The notes below the pieces were generated by a model. That model did no database searches and had not been told where the DNA came from. It saw only the letters and a program-made list of their open reading frames with translations. The position numbers and the translations under genes were made by a program. Shown here piece by piece: positions 34,486-43,886 of a stretch of DNA of 64,000 nucleotides. The stretch is from an uncultured Lachnospiraceae bacterium (GTDB taxonomy: Bacteria; Bacillota; Clostridia; Lachnospirales; Lachnospiraceae). The DNA lies in NCBI GenBank assembly GCA_910579805.1, contig CAJTWM010000011.1:41870-105869 (forward strand), in the 5' to 3' direction. Positions within the stretch are counted from its first letter, which is position 1; the number at the start of each line of letters is the position of its first letter.

Positions 34486-35979
34486 TTATGACGCAATATA
34501 GTTAAGAGGTATCCTCACGACAAAGGTCGTCCCCTCCCCTTCCACACTGGTCAGCTTGATCGATCCCCGATGCATGAGCACCGCGCTCCTCGTAATCGCG
34601 AGCCCCAGACCAGTCCCACCGATCTCTCTGGAGTGGGATTTATCTACCCGATAAAATCTTTCATAAATATGTTCCATCGCTTCTTCCGGAATACCGATCC
34701 CCGTATCGCTTACCTGCAAGATAAAAAATTGATGATCCGCATCCAGCACCACTTTCACAGAACCCTGCTCTCTGTTATATTTGATCGCGTTTTCCACTAA
34801 ATTAGTAATGATCAGCGTCATCTTTACTTCATCGATCTCGGCTGTAACCTGTCTGATGCTCTCAAATACGACCTCGATATCCCTCTTTCGCGCAATGGGG
34901 CGCAGCCTTTTTAAAATGATCTCCGTCAGTTCATTGATATCCACTACGCTGATATTGAGGTCGGAGGCGGTCTTATCCATTTTTACCAGCGCCAAAAGAT
35001 CGTTGATGATCTTATTCTCCCTGTCGATCTCCTCCGCAATATCTTCCATAAATTCTTTATACAGCTCTACCGGGACTTCTCCCTGATCCCGCAGGGAATC
35101 CGCCAGCACTTTCACCGAAGTGATCGGCGTCTTAAGCTCATGGGATACGTTGGCCACAAATTCCTGTCTGGAATCATCCAGCCGTTTCATCCTCGCCAGC
35201 ACCTGATTAAACGCGTCTACGATATGTACCGTTTCCACATAATCCGGCACGGAGATCAATTCTCCCGTATACCCTTCCTGAATCTCATTTATAGCGTCGG
35301 TCAGCCTGTCAAAAGGGCGGACGAGAATATTGGATAACACTACCGCCACACCGAAAATGACCATTCCGATCAGGATTTCCAGCACATTGCCCTTTCTTCC
35401 AAGGATCTCCATCGTAGCGGCTATACTGTCCGTAGACACACTGGTTAACATAACGCCTCTTATTACGCTTTCTTCCGTCTGACCGTCTTTATTCTTATCC
35501 ACGCCTTGCTGCATAATAGGCGTGGTGATCTCAATATAGCCGTTTTTCTCGTCATAGTTGGCCGTATTCTGCCCTTTAAAACATTTCATGACCTCTTCGG
35601 ATATCATTGTCTTTCCTACGCTGATATCATAAGTGTCCTTCACCACTTTAAAGTTACTGTTAATGATCAGGACTCTTCCGTCATACAGGTTGGAAAGCTG
35701 ATCGATCTCCGCATTGATCACTTCCGAAGAAGTTTCCTGAAGATAATTGTAATTCAGCAGATGATCCGCAATGATCTTGACCTGCGTCTGTACGTCCGAC
35801 GTCCTAAGGGAAACGGCTCTCTCTTCATAATTATTCAAAATTCCATCTTTGATCAGGATACAGGGAATGACTCCCGTAACAATGATGATCAAAAATATCC
35901 GTAATCTCAGACTCTTCCATGAAAGGAAAAGCGCCTGTCCTGCTTTTACCTTATCCCACACGATATGATTTCCCTTCAC
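34486..35979 (-). CDS. Sensor histidine kinase with extracytoplasmic sensor and HAMP
   Basis: 497 residues. Helices ~25-44 and ~200-220 flank an extracytoplasmic PAS/Cache-like sensor (about 45-195); HAMP about 218-270; H-box FVANVSHELKTPIT with His280; N-box NLVENAIKYN; G1 DTGIGIPEE; G2 GGTGLGLAI. Autophosphorylates and signals to the regulator encoded upstream. GTG start at 35979 overlaps the regulator's TGA (GTGA), so the two are coupled. Resembles WalK/MtrB-type kinases, but no PAS domain is seen after HAMP. Confidence 0.93.
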   Translation of the reverse strand: MKGNHIVWDKVKAGQALFLSWKSLRLRIFLIIIVTGVIPCILIKDGILNNYEERAVSLRTSDVQTQVKIIADHLLNYNYLQETSSEVINAEIDQLSNLYDGRVLIINSNFKVVKDTYDISVGKTMISEEVMKCFKGQNTANYDEKNGYIEITTPIMQQGVDKNKDGQTEESVIRGVMLTSVSTDSIAATMEILGRKGNVLEILIGMVIFGVAVVLSNILVRPFDRLTDAINEIQEGYTGELISVPDYVETVHIVDAFNQVLARMKRLDDSRQEFVANVSHELKTPITSVKVLADSLRDQGEVPVELYKEFMEDIAEEIDRENKIINDLLALVKMDKTASDLNISVVDINELTEIILKRLRPIARKRDIEVVFESIRQVTAEIDEVKMTLIITNLVENAIKYNREQGSVKVVLDADHQFFILQVSDTGIGIPEEAMEHIYERFYRVDKSHSREIGGTGLGLAITRSAVLMHRGSIKLTSVEGEGTTFVVRIPLNYIAS

Positions 35980-36662
35980 GCCTTAAAATAATAGCCTACG
36001 CCCCACTTTGTATGCACATACTTAGGATCGCTGGGACTGGACTCGATCTTTTCACGCAGTCTCCTGATATGTACATCCACGGTTCTCACATCTCCCGGAT
36101 AATCCGCGCCCCAAACGAGTTTCAGCAGATCCTCCCTGCTGTACACCTTATTAGGATTTAGGATCAGAAGTTCCAGCAGTTCAAACTCTTTTGCCGTTAA
36201 ATTCACTTCGTTCCCGCAAATATAGGCGCGCCTGCTCTCACAATCCAGACGCATATCTCCGTTTTCGACGGTTTTGGGCAGATTAACATTTTCTTTCTTG
36301 ATAGTACGGCGCATGATCGCCTTGATACGGGCTTTCACTTCCAAAATATTAAAAGGCTTGGTAATATAATCGTCAGCCCCGTATTCCAGCCCCAGTATCT
36401 TGTCCATGTCATCTCCTTTCGCTGTTAACATAACGATCGGCACATTCGAAAATTCCCTGATTTGCTGGCATACCTCAAATCCCTCTATCTTAGGCAGCAT
36501 CACATCCAGCAATATCATATCGTATTCCTTTTCCCTTGCATACGCAAGCGCTTCTTCCCCGTCGTAAGCGCAGTCCACTTCCATACCGTCCTGCTCTAAA
36601 CTAAAGCGGATTCCCTTTACGATCAGCTTTTCATCATCTACCACCAAGACTCTCTTTCCCAT
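35976..36662 (-). CDS. OmpR/PhoB-family response regulator
   Basis: 228 residues. A complete receiver: Asp9-Asp10 (LVVDDEK), phospho-acceptor Asp53 (LLDVMLPK), TAKG and Lys in DYITKPF; winged helix about 130-226 (VNLTAKEFELLELLILNPN, VRTVDVHIRRLREKIE, TKWGVGYYF). Close in style to WalR/MtrA-type regulators. Four-base overlap with the kinase gene. In contrast with the regulator at 10859-11545, all active-site residues are present. Confidence 0.95.
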   Translation of the reverse strand: MGKRVLVVDDEKLIVKGIRFSLEQDGMEVDCAYDGEEALAYAREKEYDMILLDVMLPKIEGFEVCQQIREFSNVPIVMLTAKGDDMDKILGLEYGADDYITKPFNILEVKARIKAIMRRTIKKENVNLPKTVENGDMRLDCESRRAYICGNEVNLTAKEFELLELLILNPNKVYSREDLLKLVWGADYPGDVRTVDVHIRRLREKIESSPSDPKYVHTKWGVGYYFKA

Positions 36663-36736
36663 ACTACAATTCCATGCCCCTTTCTAACCCTATATATCCC
36701 AAATAACAAAAATCCCTGTTTCTTTCCTGATCTTCG

Positions 36737-37450
36737 TTATTTTACGCAAATTTTATCTTTTATCTTTTGAAATGCGCCCTCCTTGATCCCCGAAACCTTC
36801 ATGATATCCTCGATCCTTTCGAATCCTCCGCTGCTTTCCCGATAATCCACGATCGCCTCCGCTCTGCTTTCTCCGATCCCCGGCAGCGTCGTTAGCGTTG
36901 CGGCGTCCGCCGTATTGATATTGACCAAAGCAGGTTTTCCGGCATTCTCCTCCTTCGTCTGCAGCAGGTTTCCTTCTGACGGGCCCCATTCCCCGTTTTC
37001 AACCTGAGCAGCCGTAGGAACATAGATCTTCATGGCGTCTGCGATCTCCTGCGCCTGATTTACATATTCCTCACAGGCGTCTTCACAGAATCCTCCCGCA
37101 AGCAGGATCGCTTCAAACACCCTGCTGCCCTGCTCCAGCTTATAGACCCCCGGAGCCTTCACCGCGCCGCAGACATAAACAAAGAATACAGCAGTCTGGG
37201 TTTCCTGCTGTCGGTCTGTTCCGGTTATAAATGTTCCCGCCGCCTGCGTTTCCGTCATTTGTGTTTCCGTCTCCTGCATTTTTGTATTATGGGACGCAGA
37301 CGCGGCCTCCTCCAAAAAATATGCGGAATCCTTTTTTTGACAGCCAAAAAGACATATCGATATGACTATAGACAGCATCGCCGCCGTTATTTTCTTCTTT
37401 ACTGCCGGTTTTGAAGCTGTGTAACTTAACTTTATATTTCTTTCGTGCAT
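36737..37450 (-). CDS. comEA: ComEA-type DNA-binding protein (SLBB + helix-hairpin-helix)
   Basis: 237 residues. After a hydrophobic N-terminal segment there is a lipobox-like LFGCQKK (Cys ~37), so a lipid anchor rather than a plain transmembrane helix is possible. SLBB domain about 85-150 (VFFVYVCGAVKAPGVYKLEQ), then two HhH motifs (VNINTADAATLTTLPGIGES, FERIEDIMKVSGIKEG). ComEA binds double-stranded DNA outside the membrane for uptake. A TCS and a GerMN gene separate it from comEC, all on one strand; 74 bp to the regulator. Confidence 0.9.
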   Translation of the reverse strand: MHERNIKLSYTASKPAVKKKITAAMLSIVISICLFGCQKKDSAYFLEEAASASHNTKMQETETQMTETQAAGTFITGTDRQQETQTAVFFVYVCGAVKAPGVYKLEQGSRVFEAILLAGGFCEDACEEYVNQAQEIADAMKIYVPTAAQVENGEWGPSEGNLLQTKEENAGKPALVNINTADAATLTTLPGIGESRAEAIVDYRESSGGFERIEDIMKVSGIKEGAFQKIKDKICVK

Positions 37451-37576
37451 TTTCTTTTCTCCGTTCCGAGAAAAGGCCCCTCATGCATTTCTTTCATTGT
37501 ATGCTAAATACACGGTAAGCGCAAGCAAACTTTTTGGAATTTTAGGCGAATTTTTATTTTTCGGACTGTTTTTGGA

Positions 37577-38008
37577 TCACTTCCATTTGAAAATAACGAT
37601 TCCCGCGATCGCAACCGCCATTCCCACCGCTTTCCTGATCTCAAAAACCTGTTTTTCCGTTCCCCACAATCCCAAAAGCTCGATCACATAGGCTACCAGC
37701 AATTGTGCGATCACGATCAGCATCACGGCCTTGGCCGGGCCTAACATATCCATGCTTTTAATGACCGTATATGTGATAAACGCACCGATGGCTCCGCCAA
37801 GAAGCATATATTTCGGTTCTACCTTAAAAACCTCCGTAACGGGCGTTCTTTCAAAAAATCCCCAGATAACAAGACATACCAAAAAAGCCGTCGCCTGTAC
37901 AAACGCGTTGGCCACCCATATCCCCGAATTTTTTGTGACTCCCGTATTGAATACTCCCTGTACGCTCATCAGAGCGCCGGATAAAAGAGCGATCAAGATT
38001 CCTATCAT
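37577..38008 (-). CDS. DMT-superfamily transporter, YdcZ (DUF606) family
   Basis: 143 residues with five helices, starting MIGILIALLSGALMSVQGVF and ending in an amphipathic VAIAGIVIFKWK, the pattern of DUF606 proteins (half-length members of the drug/metabolite transporter superfamily, probably dimeric). Substrate unknown. ATG 38008 has GAGGAG 3-8 nt upstream; upstream in-frame extension is not coding. It is isolated from neighbours by about 300 bp upstream and 126 bp downstream. Confidence 0.85.
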   Translation of the reverse strand: MIGILIALLSGALMSVQGVFNTGVTKNSGIWVANAFVQATAFLVCLVIWGFFERTPVTEVFKVEPKYMLLGGAIGAFITYTVIKSMDMLGPAKAVMLIVIAQLLVAYVIELLGLWGTEKQVFEIRKAVGMAVAIAGIVIFKWK

Positions 38009-38159
38009 ATTCTCCTCATTTCTGCGCCGCTTTATTTTACCGGTCCGTAAAGGGACCGCAGGCTTGCGGACGCAGCGCGGACACAAACCCGTTTCCTGAT
38101 TTCCCTTCTTTTCCCTTTCGCCCGCCGTCTGCAAACGGCTCCTGACATTTCCAAAAGAA

Positions 38160-38185
38160 AAAGGAGAAAGTTTCCTTTCTCCTTT
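38160..38185 (-). terminator. Intrinsic terminator after the solute-binding protein gene
   Basis: AAAGGAGAAAG (38160-38170) pairs with CTTTCTCCTTT (38175-38185), TTTC loop, followed on the minus strand by TTTTTCTTTT. It lies about 120 bp after the stop at 38308. The rest of 38009-38307 has no clear gene; a GC-rich stretch at 38041-38085 may be a degraded intergenic repeat. Confidence 0.7.
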
Positions 38186-38307
38186 ATTTTTCCCCATACG
38201 AGGACCGTTTATTCTCTTTAAGTCTATTTTCAACCCTGCTGCCGTCCCGCCCATGTTCTTTCTGAGTCGGGCTTTTCCCTTTTCGGACCCGGCTTACATC
38301 CTTTTTT

Positions 38308-39834
38308 CTAGCCGTATACCGGTTCTCCTTCTTCGTCCTCCCAGTATTCTTCCGTCGTCTCCTCCGGTTCTTCAATATATTCCTCCGTCACCGGCTCTCC
38401 CGACAGCTGGCTTTTGATCTGTTCGGAAAGCGCTTTTAAAGTTCCGTTGACTTCCTTCCCGTCCCAAATATTCGTGTAAGCGATCTCAAGCTGGACCCAG
38501 AAATTACTGGTCTCTATCATCTTCGGAATAGGGATGGAACGCTCATACTCCTGCATATAGACGTTCAGGCTCTCATTGTCATAAGTCTCCTGCGCCGTTT
38601 TGCAGGAAGGAAGTTTTCCGGTTCTGTCATATAGGCTTTCGGAAAATTCCGTCAGTAAAAAGGCCGCGAACCGGTTTGCCTGCTTTTTCTGCAGGGAATA
38701 CCCGTTTACTACCACGGCATTGGTAACGGAAAGGGAACGGCCTTCCAGCTGCGCGCTCGGATTCGGCACAAGGGTCACCCCGTATTCATAGGCAAATTTC
38801 CCTTCTTCTCTGGCCGCCTCCAGCATCGCTACCGCGTCGGAAGTAACGATCGTATATAAAATCTTTCCTTCTATAAATTCCTGCAGAATATCCGCATAGT
38901 CCACTTCCTTTGTATCGATGGAAAAGAACTGGTTCAGGTTTTGATAGACTTTAAGGCAGTCTATCGTATTCTGATTATAAATATCGATATTTCCGGTACT
39001 GTCCCCCGCTTCTCCGCCTACGATCATGTACTTCCCGGAAAAAAAGTAACTGTAAAAAATATCCGTCACATCCCATTTAAAGATGCTTTCCATTTCCGCA
39101 GGCGTGTCATAATCGGCCGAAAAGGCAAGCAGCTCGTCCATATTCCGGGGAAGCATTTCCGCTACCCGCGTCTCTGCCGCGGCCGAAAGTTCTCCCTCTT
39201 CCCATGCCGTCCCGCCGTCGTCCCCGCCTGCCTGGGCATTTTCCAGTTCTTCGTCGGAGGCGCCTTCGATAGCCTCCATTGCCGCTTCGCCGGCTTCGGC
39301 GTCTTTTTCCGCCTGAAGCTGGCTTTCCGCAAGCTGTTTTAAATAGGTTTTGTTGTACAGCAATACGCTGGTCTCATAATAAAACGGATAGGCTGTCATC
39401 TTTCCCTGATAGGTAACCGCATCCAACGCCGTCTGCGGAAAATACTGCGTCGTACATACTCCTCTTTCGTCCTGTATCTCGCTTGCCAGTCCTGCAAGCC
39501 ACGCTTTTTCCAGCGAATCGTTACTGACAATATACAGATCCGGCATTTCTTTATTTTCCACCGAATAGGTATTCAGCTCCTCCAAATAATCCCGTCCCGT
39601 AGCCAGACGGGGAACGATCCGCACGTTGTACTTCTCATTGTATGCCACTGCCGCGCTATTTAGATAATCGGTCAGGTTTTCGTCCGTGTACCAAAGATTC
39701 AGGGTGTCCTTATGAACGAAAAAAGAAGTCTCTTCTCTTTCTTTTACCGTCAGTTTACTGATCCCCGCATACCATACCAGACCTGCCGCTATGCTTACCG
39801 ACAATACTGCAGCCAGTCTTTTTCTAAAGCTCAT
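38308..39834 (-). CDS. Orphan family-1 extracellular solute-binding protein
   Basis: 508 residues. N-terminal helix (about 7-25) without a lipobox Cys, so membrane-anchored. Binding-protein fold: LNLWYTDENLTDYLNSAAVA at the N-terminus, MPDLYIVSNDSLEKAWLAGL and TAYPFYYETSVLLYN as in sugar-type SBP_bac_1 proteins. Unusual: an acidic Ala/Glu-rich insertion (about 170-225) within the lobe and a very acidic C-terminus (TEEYWEDEEGEPVYG). No permease or ATPase gene is adjacent, so it may be a sensor or use remote partners. Upstream is argD; downstream a terminator. Confidence 0.78.
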   Translation of the reverse strand: MSFRKRLAAVLSVSIAAGLVWYAGISKLTVKEREETSFFVHKDTLNLWYTDENLTDYLNSAAVAYNEKYNVRIVPRLATGRDYLEELNTYSVENKEMPDLYIVSNDSLEKAWLAGLASEIQDERGVCTTQYFPQTALDAVTYQGKMTAYPFYYETSVLLYNKTYLKQLAESQLQAEKDAEAGEAAMEAIEGASDEELENAQAGGDDGGTAWEEGELSAAAETRVAEMLPRNMDELLAFSADYDTPAEMESIFKWDVTDIFYSYFFSGKYMIVGGEAGDSTGNIDIYNQNTIDCLKVYQNLNQFFSIDTKEVDYADILQEFIEGKILYTIVTSDAVAMLEAAREEGKFAYEYGVTLVPNPSAQLEGRSLSVTNAVVVNGYSLQKKQANRFAAFLLTEFSESLYDRTGKLPSCKTAQETYDNESLNVYMQEYERSIPIPKMIETSNFWVQLEIAYTNIWDGKEVNGTLKALSEQIKSQLSGEPVTEEYIEEPEETTEEYWEDEEGEPVYG

Positions 39835-39909
39835 TTATTTTCTCCCAATTTTCTCGAAACGTAACAAATTCCCTTTCTTCAAGTCCTATTCTATGATGAC
39901 GTGCCGTGT

Positions 39910-41103
39910 TTATGCCGTCGCTATACTGTTGTCCAAAATCTCCGCCATACGGTCCACATCTTCTTTGGAAATAATAAGGGGCGGCACCAGACGTATGATA
40001 TTGGTTCCCGCATTGATCAGAATCAGTCCGTTTTCCAACGCTTTATTGATAACGGGCGCCACCGGATTACGGAAAACAAGGCCCTGCATCAGCCCCATCC
40101 CTCTTCTCGTTTCGATGACGTCATATTTTTCTGCCAGTGCGTCCAGTCTGCTTTCCAGATAAGGAGCGGTTTCCTTTACCCTGTCCAGAATATGTTCTTT
40201 TTCATACAGCTCCAATACTTTTACGATGGCCGCCGCCGCAAGGGGATTTCCACCATAAGTCGTCCCGTGGTCGCCGCTTGTCAGAGAAGAAGCGGCGACC
40301 CTTTCCGTCATCAGGAACGCCCCTACGGGAATCCCGCAGCCAAGCGCTTTTGCACTTGTTAAAATATCGGGCTTCACCCCGTATTTCTGCCATGCATACA
40401 TCGTTCCCACACGTCCCATGCCGCACTGGATCTCGTCCAAAATAAGCAGCATGTCCCTGCTGTCGCAAAGAGCGCGCAGCCCTTCTAAAAATTCCTTCTC
40501 TGCCGGCCAGATGCCGCCTTCTCCCTGTACCGTTTCCAAAATAATGGCGCAGGTCTTATCCGTCATGCATTCTTTTACACTGTCCAAGTCGTTCATTTCC
40601 GCAAATTTGATATTTCCGATCATGGGTTCGAACGCTTCTCTGTATTTCGGATTTCCCGTCACGGAAAGCGCGCCGAAAGTTCTGCCGTGAAAAGAACGGT
40701 TCATAGCTATGATCTCATGATCCGTCGTCCCGTCTTTCAGATACGCATACTTTCTGGCTGCCTTCAGGGCGCCTTCCACAGCCTCCGCGCCGCTGTTTGT
40801 GAAAAAGACCCGGTCCATGCCGGAAACTTCCTTTAATTTTTTTGCCGCCTGAATGGCCGGAATATTATAATAATAATTGGAGGTATGGATGATCTTATCG
40901 ATCTGCCCTTTCAAGGCGTCGTTGTACTCTTTGTTATTATATCCAAGCGCAAACACCCCAATACCAGAAACAAAGTCCAAATATTTTTTTCCTTCCATAT
41001 CGTATAAATAAACGCCGTCACCCTTCTCCAGTACTACCTGATAACGGTTGTATGTATGAAGAAGCGCTTTTTCCGCCTCTTCGATATATTCCTGCATCTT
41101 CAT
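39910..41103 (-). CDS. argD: Acetylornithine aminotransferase
   Basis: 397 residues, class III PLP aminotransferase. SGAEAVEGALKAARKYA and ILDEIQCGMGRVGTMYAWQ are PLP-site motifs; the Schiff-base Lys is in TSAKALGCGIPVGAF. Converts N-acetylglutamate semialdehyde to N-acetylornithine with glutamate as amino donor. ATG 41103 follows AGGAG by 5 nt. Last gene of argC-GNAT-argJ-argB-argD, 32 bp from argB. Confidence 0.94.
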   Translation of the reverse strand: MKMQEYIEEAEKALLHTYNRYQVVLEKGDGVYLYDMEGKKYLDFVSGIGVFALGYNNKEYNDALKGQIDKIIHTSNYYYNIPAIQAAKKLKEVSGMDRVFFTNSGAEAVEGALKAARKYAYLKDGTTDHEIIAMNRSFHGRTFGALSVTGNPKYREAFEPMIGNIKFAEMNDLDSVKECMTDKTCAIILETVQGEGGIWPAEKEFLEGLRALCDSRDMLLILDEIQCGMGRVGTMYAWQKYGVKPDILTSAKALGCGIPVGAFLMTERVAASSLTSGDHGTTYGGNPLAAAAIVKVLELYEKEHILDRVKETAPYLESRLDALAEKYDVIETRRGMGLMQGLVFRNPVAPVINKALENGLILINAGTNIIRLVPPLIISKEDVDRMAEILDNSIATA

Positions 41104-41135
41104 AACCGCTCCTGTCTGTGCGCCCCGGCACACGA

Positions 41136-42041
41136 TCAAATATTGTTAAGCTGCTCTTCGTCGGCAACGATCGCCGTGCCGATCCCCTCGTTGGTAAAGA
41201 TTTCCAAAAGCAGGCAATGGGGAATCCGCCCGTCTAAAATATGCACTCTGTTTACGCCGTTGCGTATTGCCTGCGTACAGTTGTTCAGTTTCGGCAGCAT
41301 ACCGCCGCCCACATATCCCTCTTCGATCAGCTTGTCCGCGTCGTCCGCCGTCAGTCTGGAAATAAAGGTACTCTTGTCGTTCATATCTTTATACAGTCCT
41401 TCGATATCCGTCAAAAAGGCCAGCTTTTCCGCACTCACTGCTTTTGCGATGGCGCAGGCCGCATCATCCGCATTGATATTATAAGTCTGAAATGCATCGT
41501 CTAATCCGATAGGCGCTACGATCGGCAGAAAATCTTTTTCCAGAAGATCATAAAGCACCTTGGGATCCACCTTTTTGATATCTCCTACAAAACCGATATC
41601 TTTCCCATCGGAATATTTCTTCTCCACCTGTAAAAGCCCGCCGTCTTTTCCGCTGATGCCTACCGCTTTCACTCCCAGTTCTTCCACCATCGTCACAAGG
41701 CTTTTATTGACTTTGGAAAGCACCATTTCGGCAATTTCCATCGTTTCTTCGTCAGTGACCCTCAGGCCGTTTACAAATTCCGCTTCTTTCCCTACCTTTT
41801 GCACCCAACGGCTGATCTCTTTTCCGCCGCCGTGTACGATGATCGGCTTAAAACCTACCAGTTTGAGCAAGGTAACGTCCTTGATCACGTTTTTTTGCAG
41901 TTCTTCGTTACTCATGGCGCTTCCGCCGTATTTTACCACAATGATCTTCCGGTTAAAATTTTTGATATAAGGAAGGGCTTCGATCAATACTTCCGCCTTT
42001 TCCATTACCTGCTTCATATCTTTCTGATTCATTTTGTACAT
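41136..42041 (-). CDS. argB: Acetylglutamate kinase
   Basis: 301 residues. KYGGSAM near 37 is the phosphate-binding glycine loop, PIIVHGGGKEISRW the N-acetylglutamate site, VGISGKDGGLL and NINADDAACAIA the ATP region. Phosphorylates N-acetylglutamate. The long N-terminal helix (about 1-28) resembles arginine-sensitive, hexameric enzymes, so feedback control by arginine is likely (inference from family). ATG 42041 or 42032 are both possible. 30 bp after argJ. Confidence 0.95.
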   Translation of the reverse strand: MYKMNQKDMKQVMEKAEVLIEALPYIKNFNRKIIVVKYGGSAMSNEELQKNVIKDVTLLKLVGFKPIIVHGGGKEISRWVQKVGKEAEFVNGLRVTDEETMEIAEMVLSKVNKSLVTMVEELGVKAVGISGKDGGLLQVEKKYSDGKDIGFVGDIKKVDPKVLYDLLEKDFLPIVAPIGLDDAFQTYNINADDAACAIAKAVSAEKLAFLTDIEGLYKDMNDKSTFISRLTADDADKLIEEGYVGGGMLPKLNNCTQAIRNGVNRVHILDGRIPHCLLLEIFTNEGIGTAIVADEEQLNNI

Positions 42042-42071
42042 CCTTTCTTCCTTTCCCTTCCGCCGCCTATT

Positions 42072-43298
42072 TTAAGAACGGTAATCCGCATTGATCTTCA
42101 CATAGTCATAGGACAGATCGCATCCCCATGCGCAGGCGCTTGCCTCTCCCATCTTCATATCCGCCAAAAAAGTCACTTCCGGATCCGACAGGATCTTACT
42201 GGCTTCTTCTTCACTGTAATCCGTAGATGTTCCGTCTTTATAGATCTGAATCCTTCCCGATCTGCTTTCAAAGAAAAGTTCTACCTTCTCGGGATCGAAG
42301 TCTACCCCGGCATATCCGAGCGCGCACAGGAATCTTCCCCAGTTGGCGTCATGCCCGAAGACCGCCGCTTTGGACAGGCTGGAGCAGACCACGGACTTGC
42401 TGAGTATTTTCGCCTCTTCTTTGGTCTTTGCATGGATGACTTTGACTTCAAACAGGGCGGTAGCGCCTTCTCCGTCGCCCGCCATCTTTTTTGCCAGCGT
42501 TTCGTTTACATAATGCAGGGCCTCGCAGAACTTCCGGTAATCTTCTCCTTTTTCCACGATCTCTTCATTGCCCGCAAGACCGTTGGCAAGTACCAAAAGG
42601 GTATCGTTGGTGGAAGTGTCCCCATCCACGGAAATCATATTATAAGTATCCTTTACATCCTCTTTTACCGCTTCTTCCAACAGTTCTTTGGAAATGGCGG
42701 CGTCCGTCGTTACAAAGGAAAGCATTGTACACATATTGGGGTGGATCATTCCGGAACCTTTGCACATACCGCCCACCGTCACGGTTTTTCCTCCCACTTC
42801 AAAAGTAACGGCCGCCTGTTTTGACACCGTATCCGTCGTCATGATCGCCTCCGCTGCCTGCGTCCCCGCTTCTGTCGCCGCCTGTAAGCCGCCGGCCAGT
42901 TTTTCCACTCCGGCTTCTATTTTCTCTATCGGAAGCTGCATCCCGATCACGCCTGTAGATCCCAGCAATACGGCGTTTTCCGGTATCTTTAAAAGCGCCG
43001 CCGCTTTTTTCGCCGTCTTTTCACAGTAAGCGTATCCTTCTTTTCCCGTACCCGCATTGGCAATTCCTGCATTGACCACGACTGCCTGTGCAAAATCCGA
43101 ATGTTCCACGATTTCCTTATCCCATAAAACAGGCGCCGCTTTCACCACGTTGGTAGTAAAAGTACCCGCCGCTTTACAAGGCGCTTCACTGTAGATCATC
43201 GCCATATCCTTACGGTTCTTATACTTGATCCCGGCTTCGGTGCCGGCTGCCTTAAATCCTTTTGCTGCGGTAACACCGCCTTCTTTTAAAATATTCAT
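42072..43298 (-). CDS. argJ: Bifunctional ornithine acetyltransferase / N-acetylglutamate synthase
   Basis: 408 residues. The autocleavage site is in AIMTTDTVSKQ, where the second Thr becomes the new N-terminal nucleophile. GGVTAAKGFKAAG, VVVNAGIANAGTGKEGY and GKDITDT-like regions match ArgJ; the C-terminus CDLSYDYVKINADYRS is canonical. Recycles the acetyl group from N-acetylornithine to glutamate, and probably also uses acetyl-CoA. ATG 43298 follows GAGGAAAA; an upstream in-frame ATG is less likely. Confidence 0.94.
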   Translation of the reverse strand: MNILKEGGVTAAKGFKAAGTEAGIKYKNRKDMAMIYSEAPCKAAGTFTTNVVKAAPVLWDKEIVEHSDFAQAVVVNAGIANAGTGKEGYAYCEKTAKKAAALLKIPENAVLLGSTGVIGMQLPIEKIEAGVEKLAGGLQAATEAGTQAAEAIMTTDTVSKQAAVTFEVGGKTVTVGGMCKGSGMIHPNMCTMLSFVTTDAAISKELLEEAVKEDVKDTYNMISVDGDTSTNDTLLVLANGLAGNEEIVEKGEDYRKFCEALHYVNETLAKKMAGDGEGATALFEVKVIHAKTKEEAKILSKSVVCSSLSKAAVFGHDANWGRFLCALGYAGVDFDPEKVELFFESRSGRIQIYKDGTSTDYSEEEASKILSDPEVTFLADMKMGEASACAWGCDLSYDYVKINADYRS

Positions 43299-43419
43299 AT
43301 TTTTCCTCATTTCCGCGCTGCCCTCTGCGCAAATCCATAAATGGATCACGGGTTTGTGTCAGACTGTCTATCGCTTTGCAGCGTACAGGCACAAATCCCG
43401 CTGCTCCCGTCCGCTTGTC

Positions 43420-43863
43420 CTAATGATTAAATGCCGTTATATTGGCCTCGTTTAATACGAAATCATAATAATTCAGATCTTCCCTCTTAAGCCATCCGAT
43501 TTCTTTCCAAAAAGCGTTGCCCACGTCGTTTTGGGTAAAAGCGATCAGGCTGACTTTATTGATCTTTTCTTTCCTGAGTTCTTCCATGCACCTTACGACC
43601 ATGGCTTTCCCGATCCCTCTCATCCGGTAGTCTTCCGCCACGCACACATGATACAGACAGCCTCTCCGGCCGTCGTGCCCGCAAAGGATACAGCCTACGA
43701 TCCGGCCGTCCTCCTCCGCCACCGTGCTCAGCCCGGGATTTCTTTTCAAAAACCTCTCCACACCCTCACGGGAATCGTCCATGCTCCTGATCCCAAAGCC
43801 TTTGATCGTCATCCAAAGCGCGTATACTCCTTTGTAATCCTCTGTTTTCATCTCCCGTATCAT
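43420..43863 (-). CDS. GNAT-family N-acetyltransferase in the arginine operon
   Basis: 147 residues. GNAT fold: MIREMKTEDYKGVYALWMTI at the start, IVGCILCGHDGRRGCLYHVC for strands 3-4, and the acetyl-CoA loop VAEDYRMRGIGKAMV (R-x-x-G-I-G-K). The acceptor cannot be told. Its position between argC and argJ (23 bp after argC) suggests a role in arginine synthesis, such as a stand-alone acetyltransferase that assists N-acetylglutamate supply, or a simple hitch-hiker. Confidence 0.85.
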   Translation of the reverse strand: MIREMKTEDYKGVYALWMTIKGFGIRSMDDSREGVERFLKRNPGLSTVAEEDGRIVGCILCGHDGRRGCLYHVCVAEDYRMRGIGKAMVVRCMEELRKEKINKVSLIAFTQNDVGNAFWKEIGWLKREDLNYYDFVLNEANITAFNH

Positions 43864-43886
43864 CAGGTCAACCTCTCTTACCTTTT

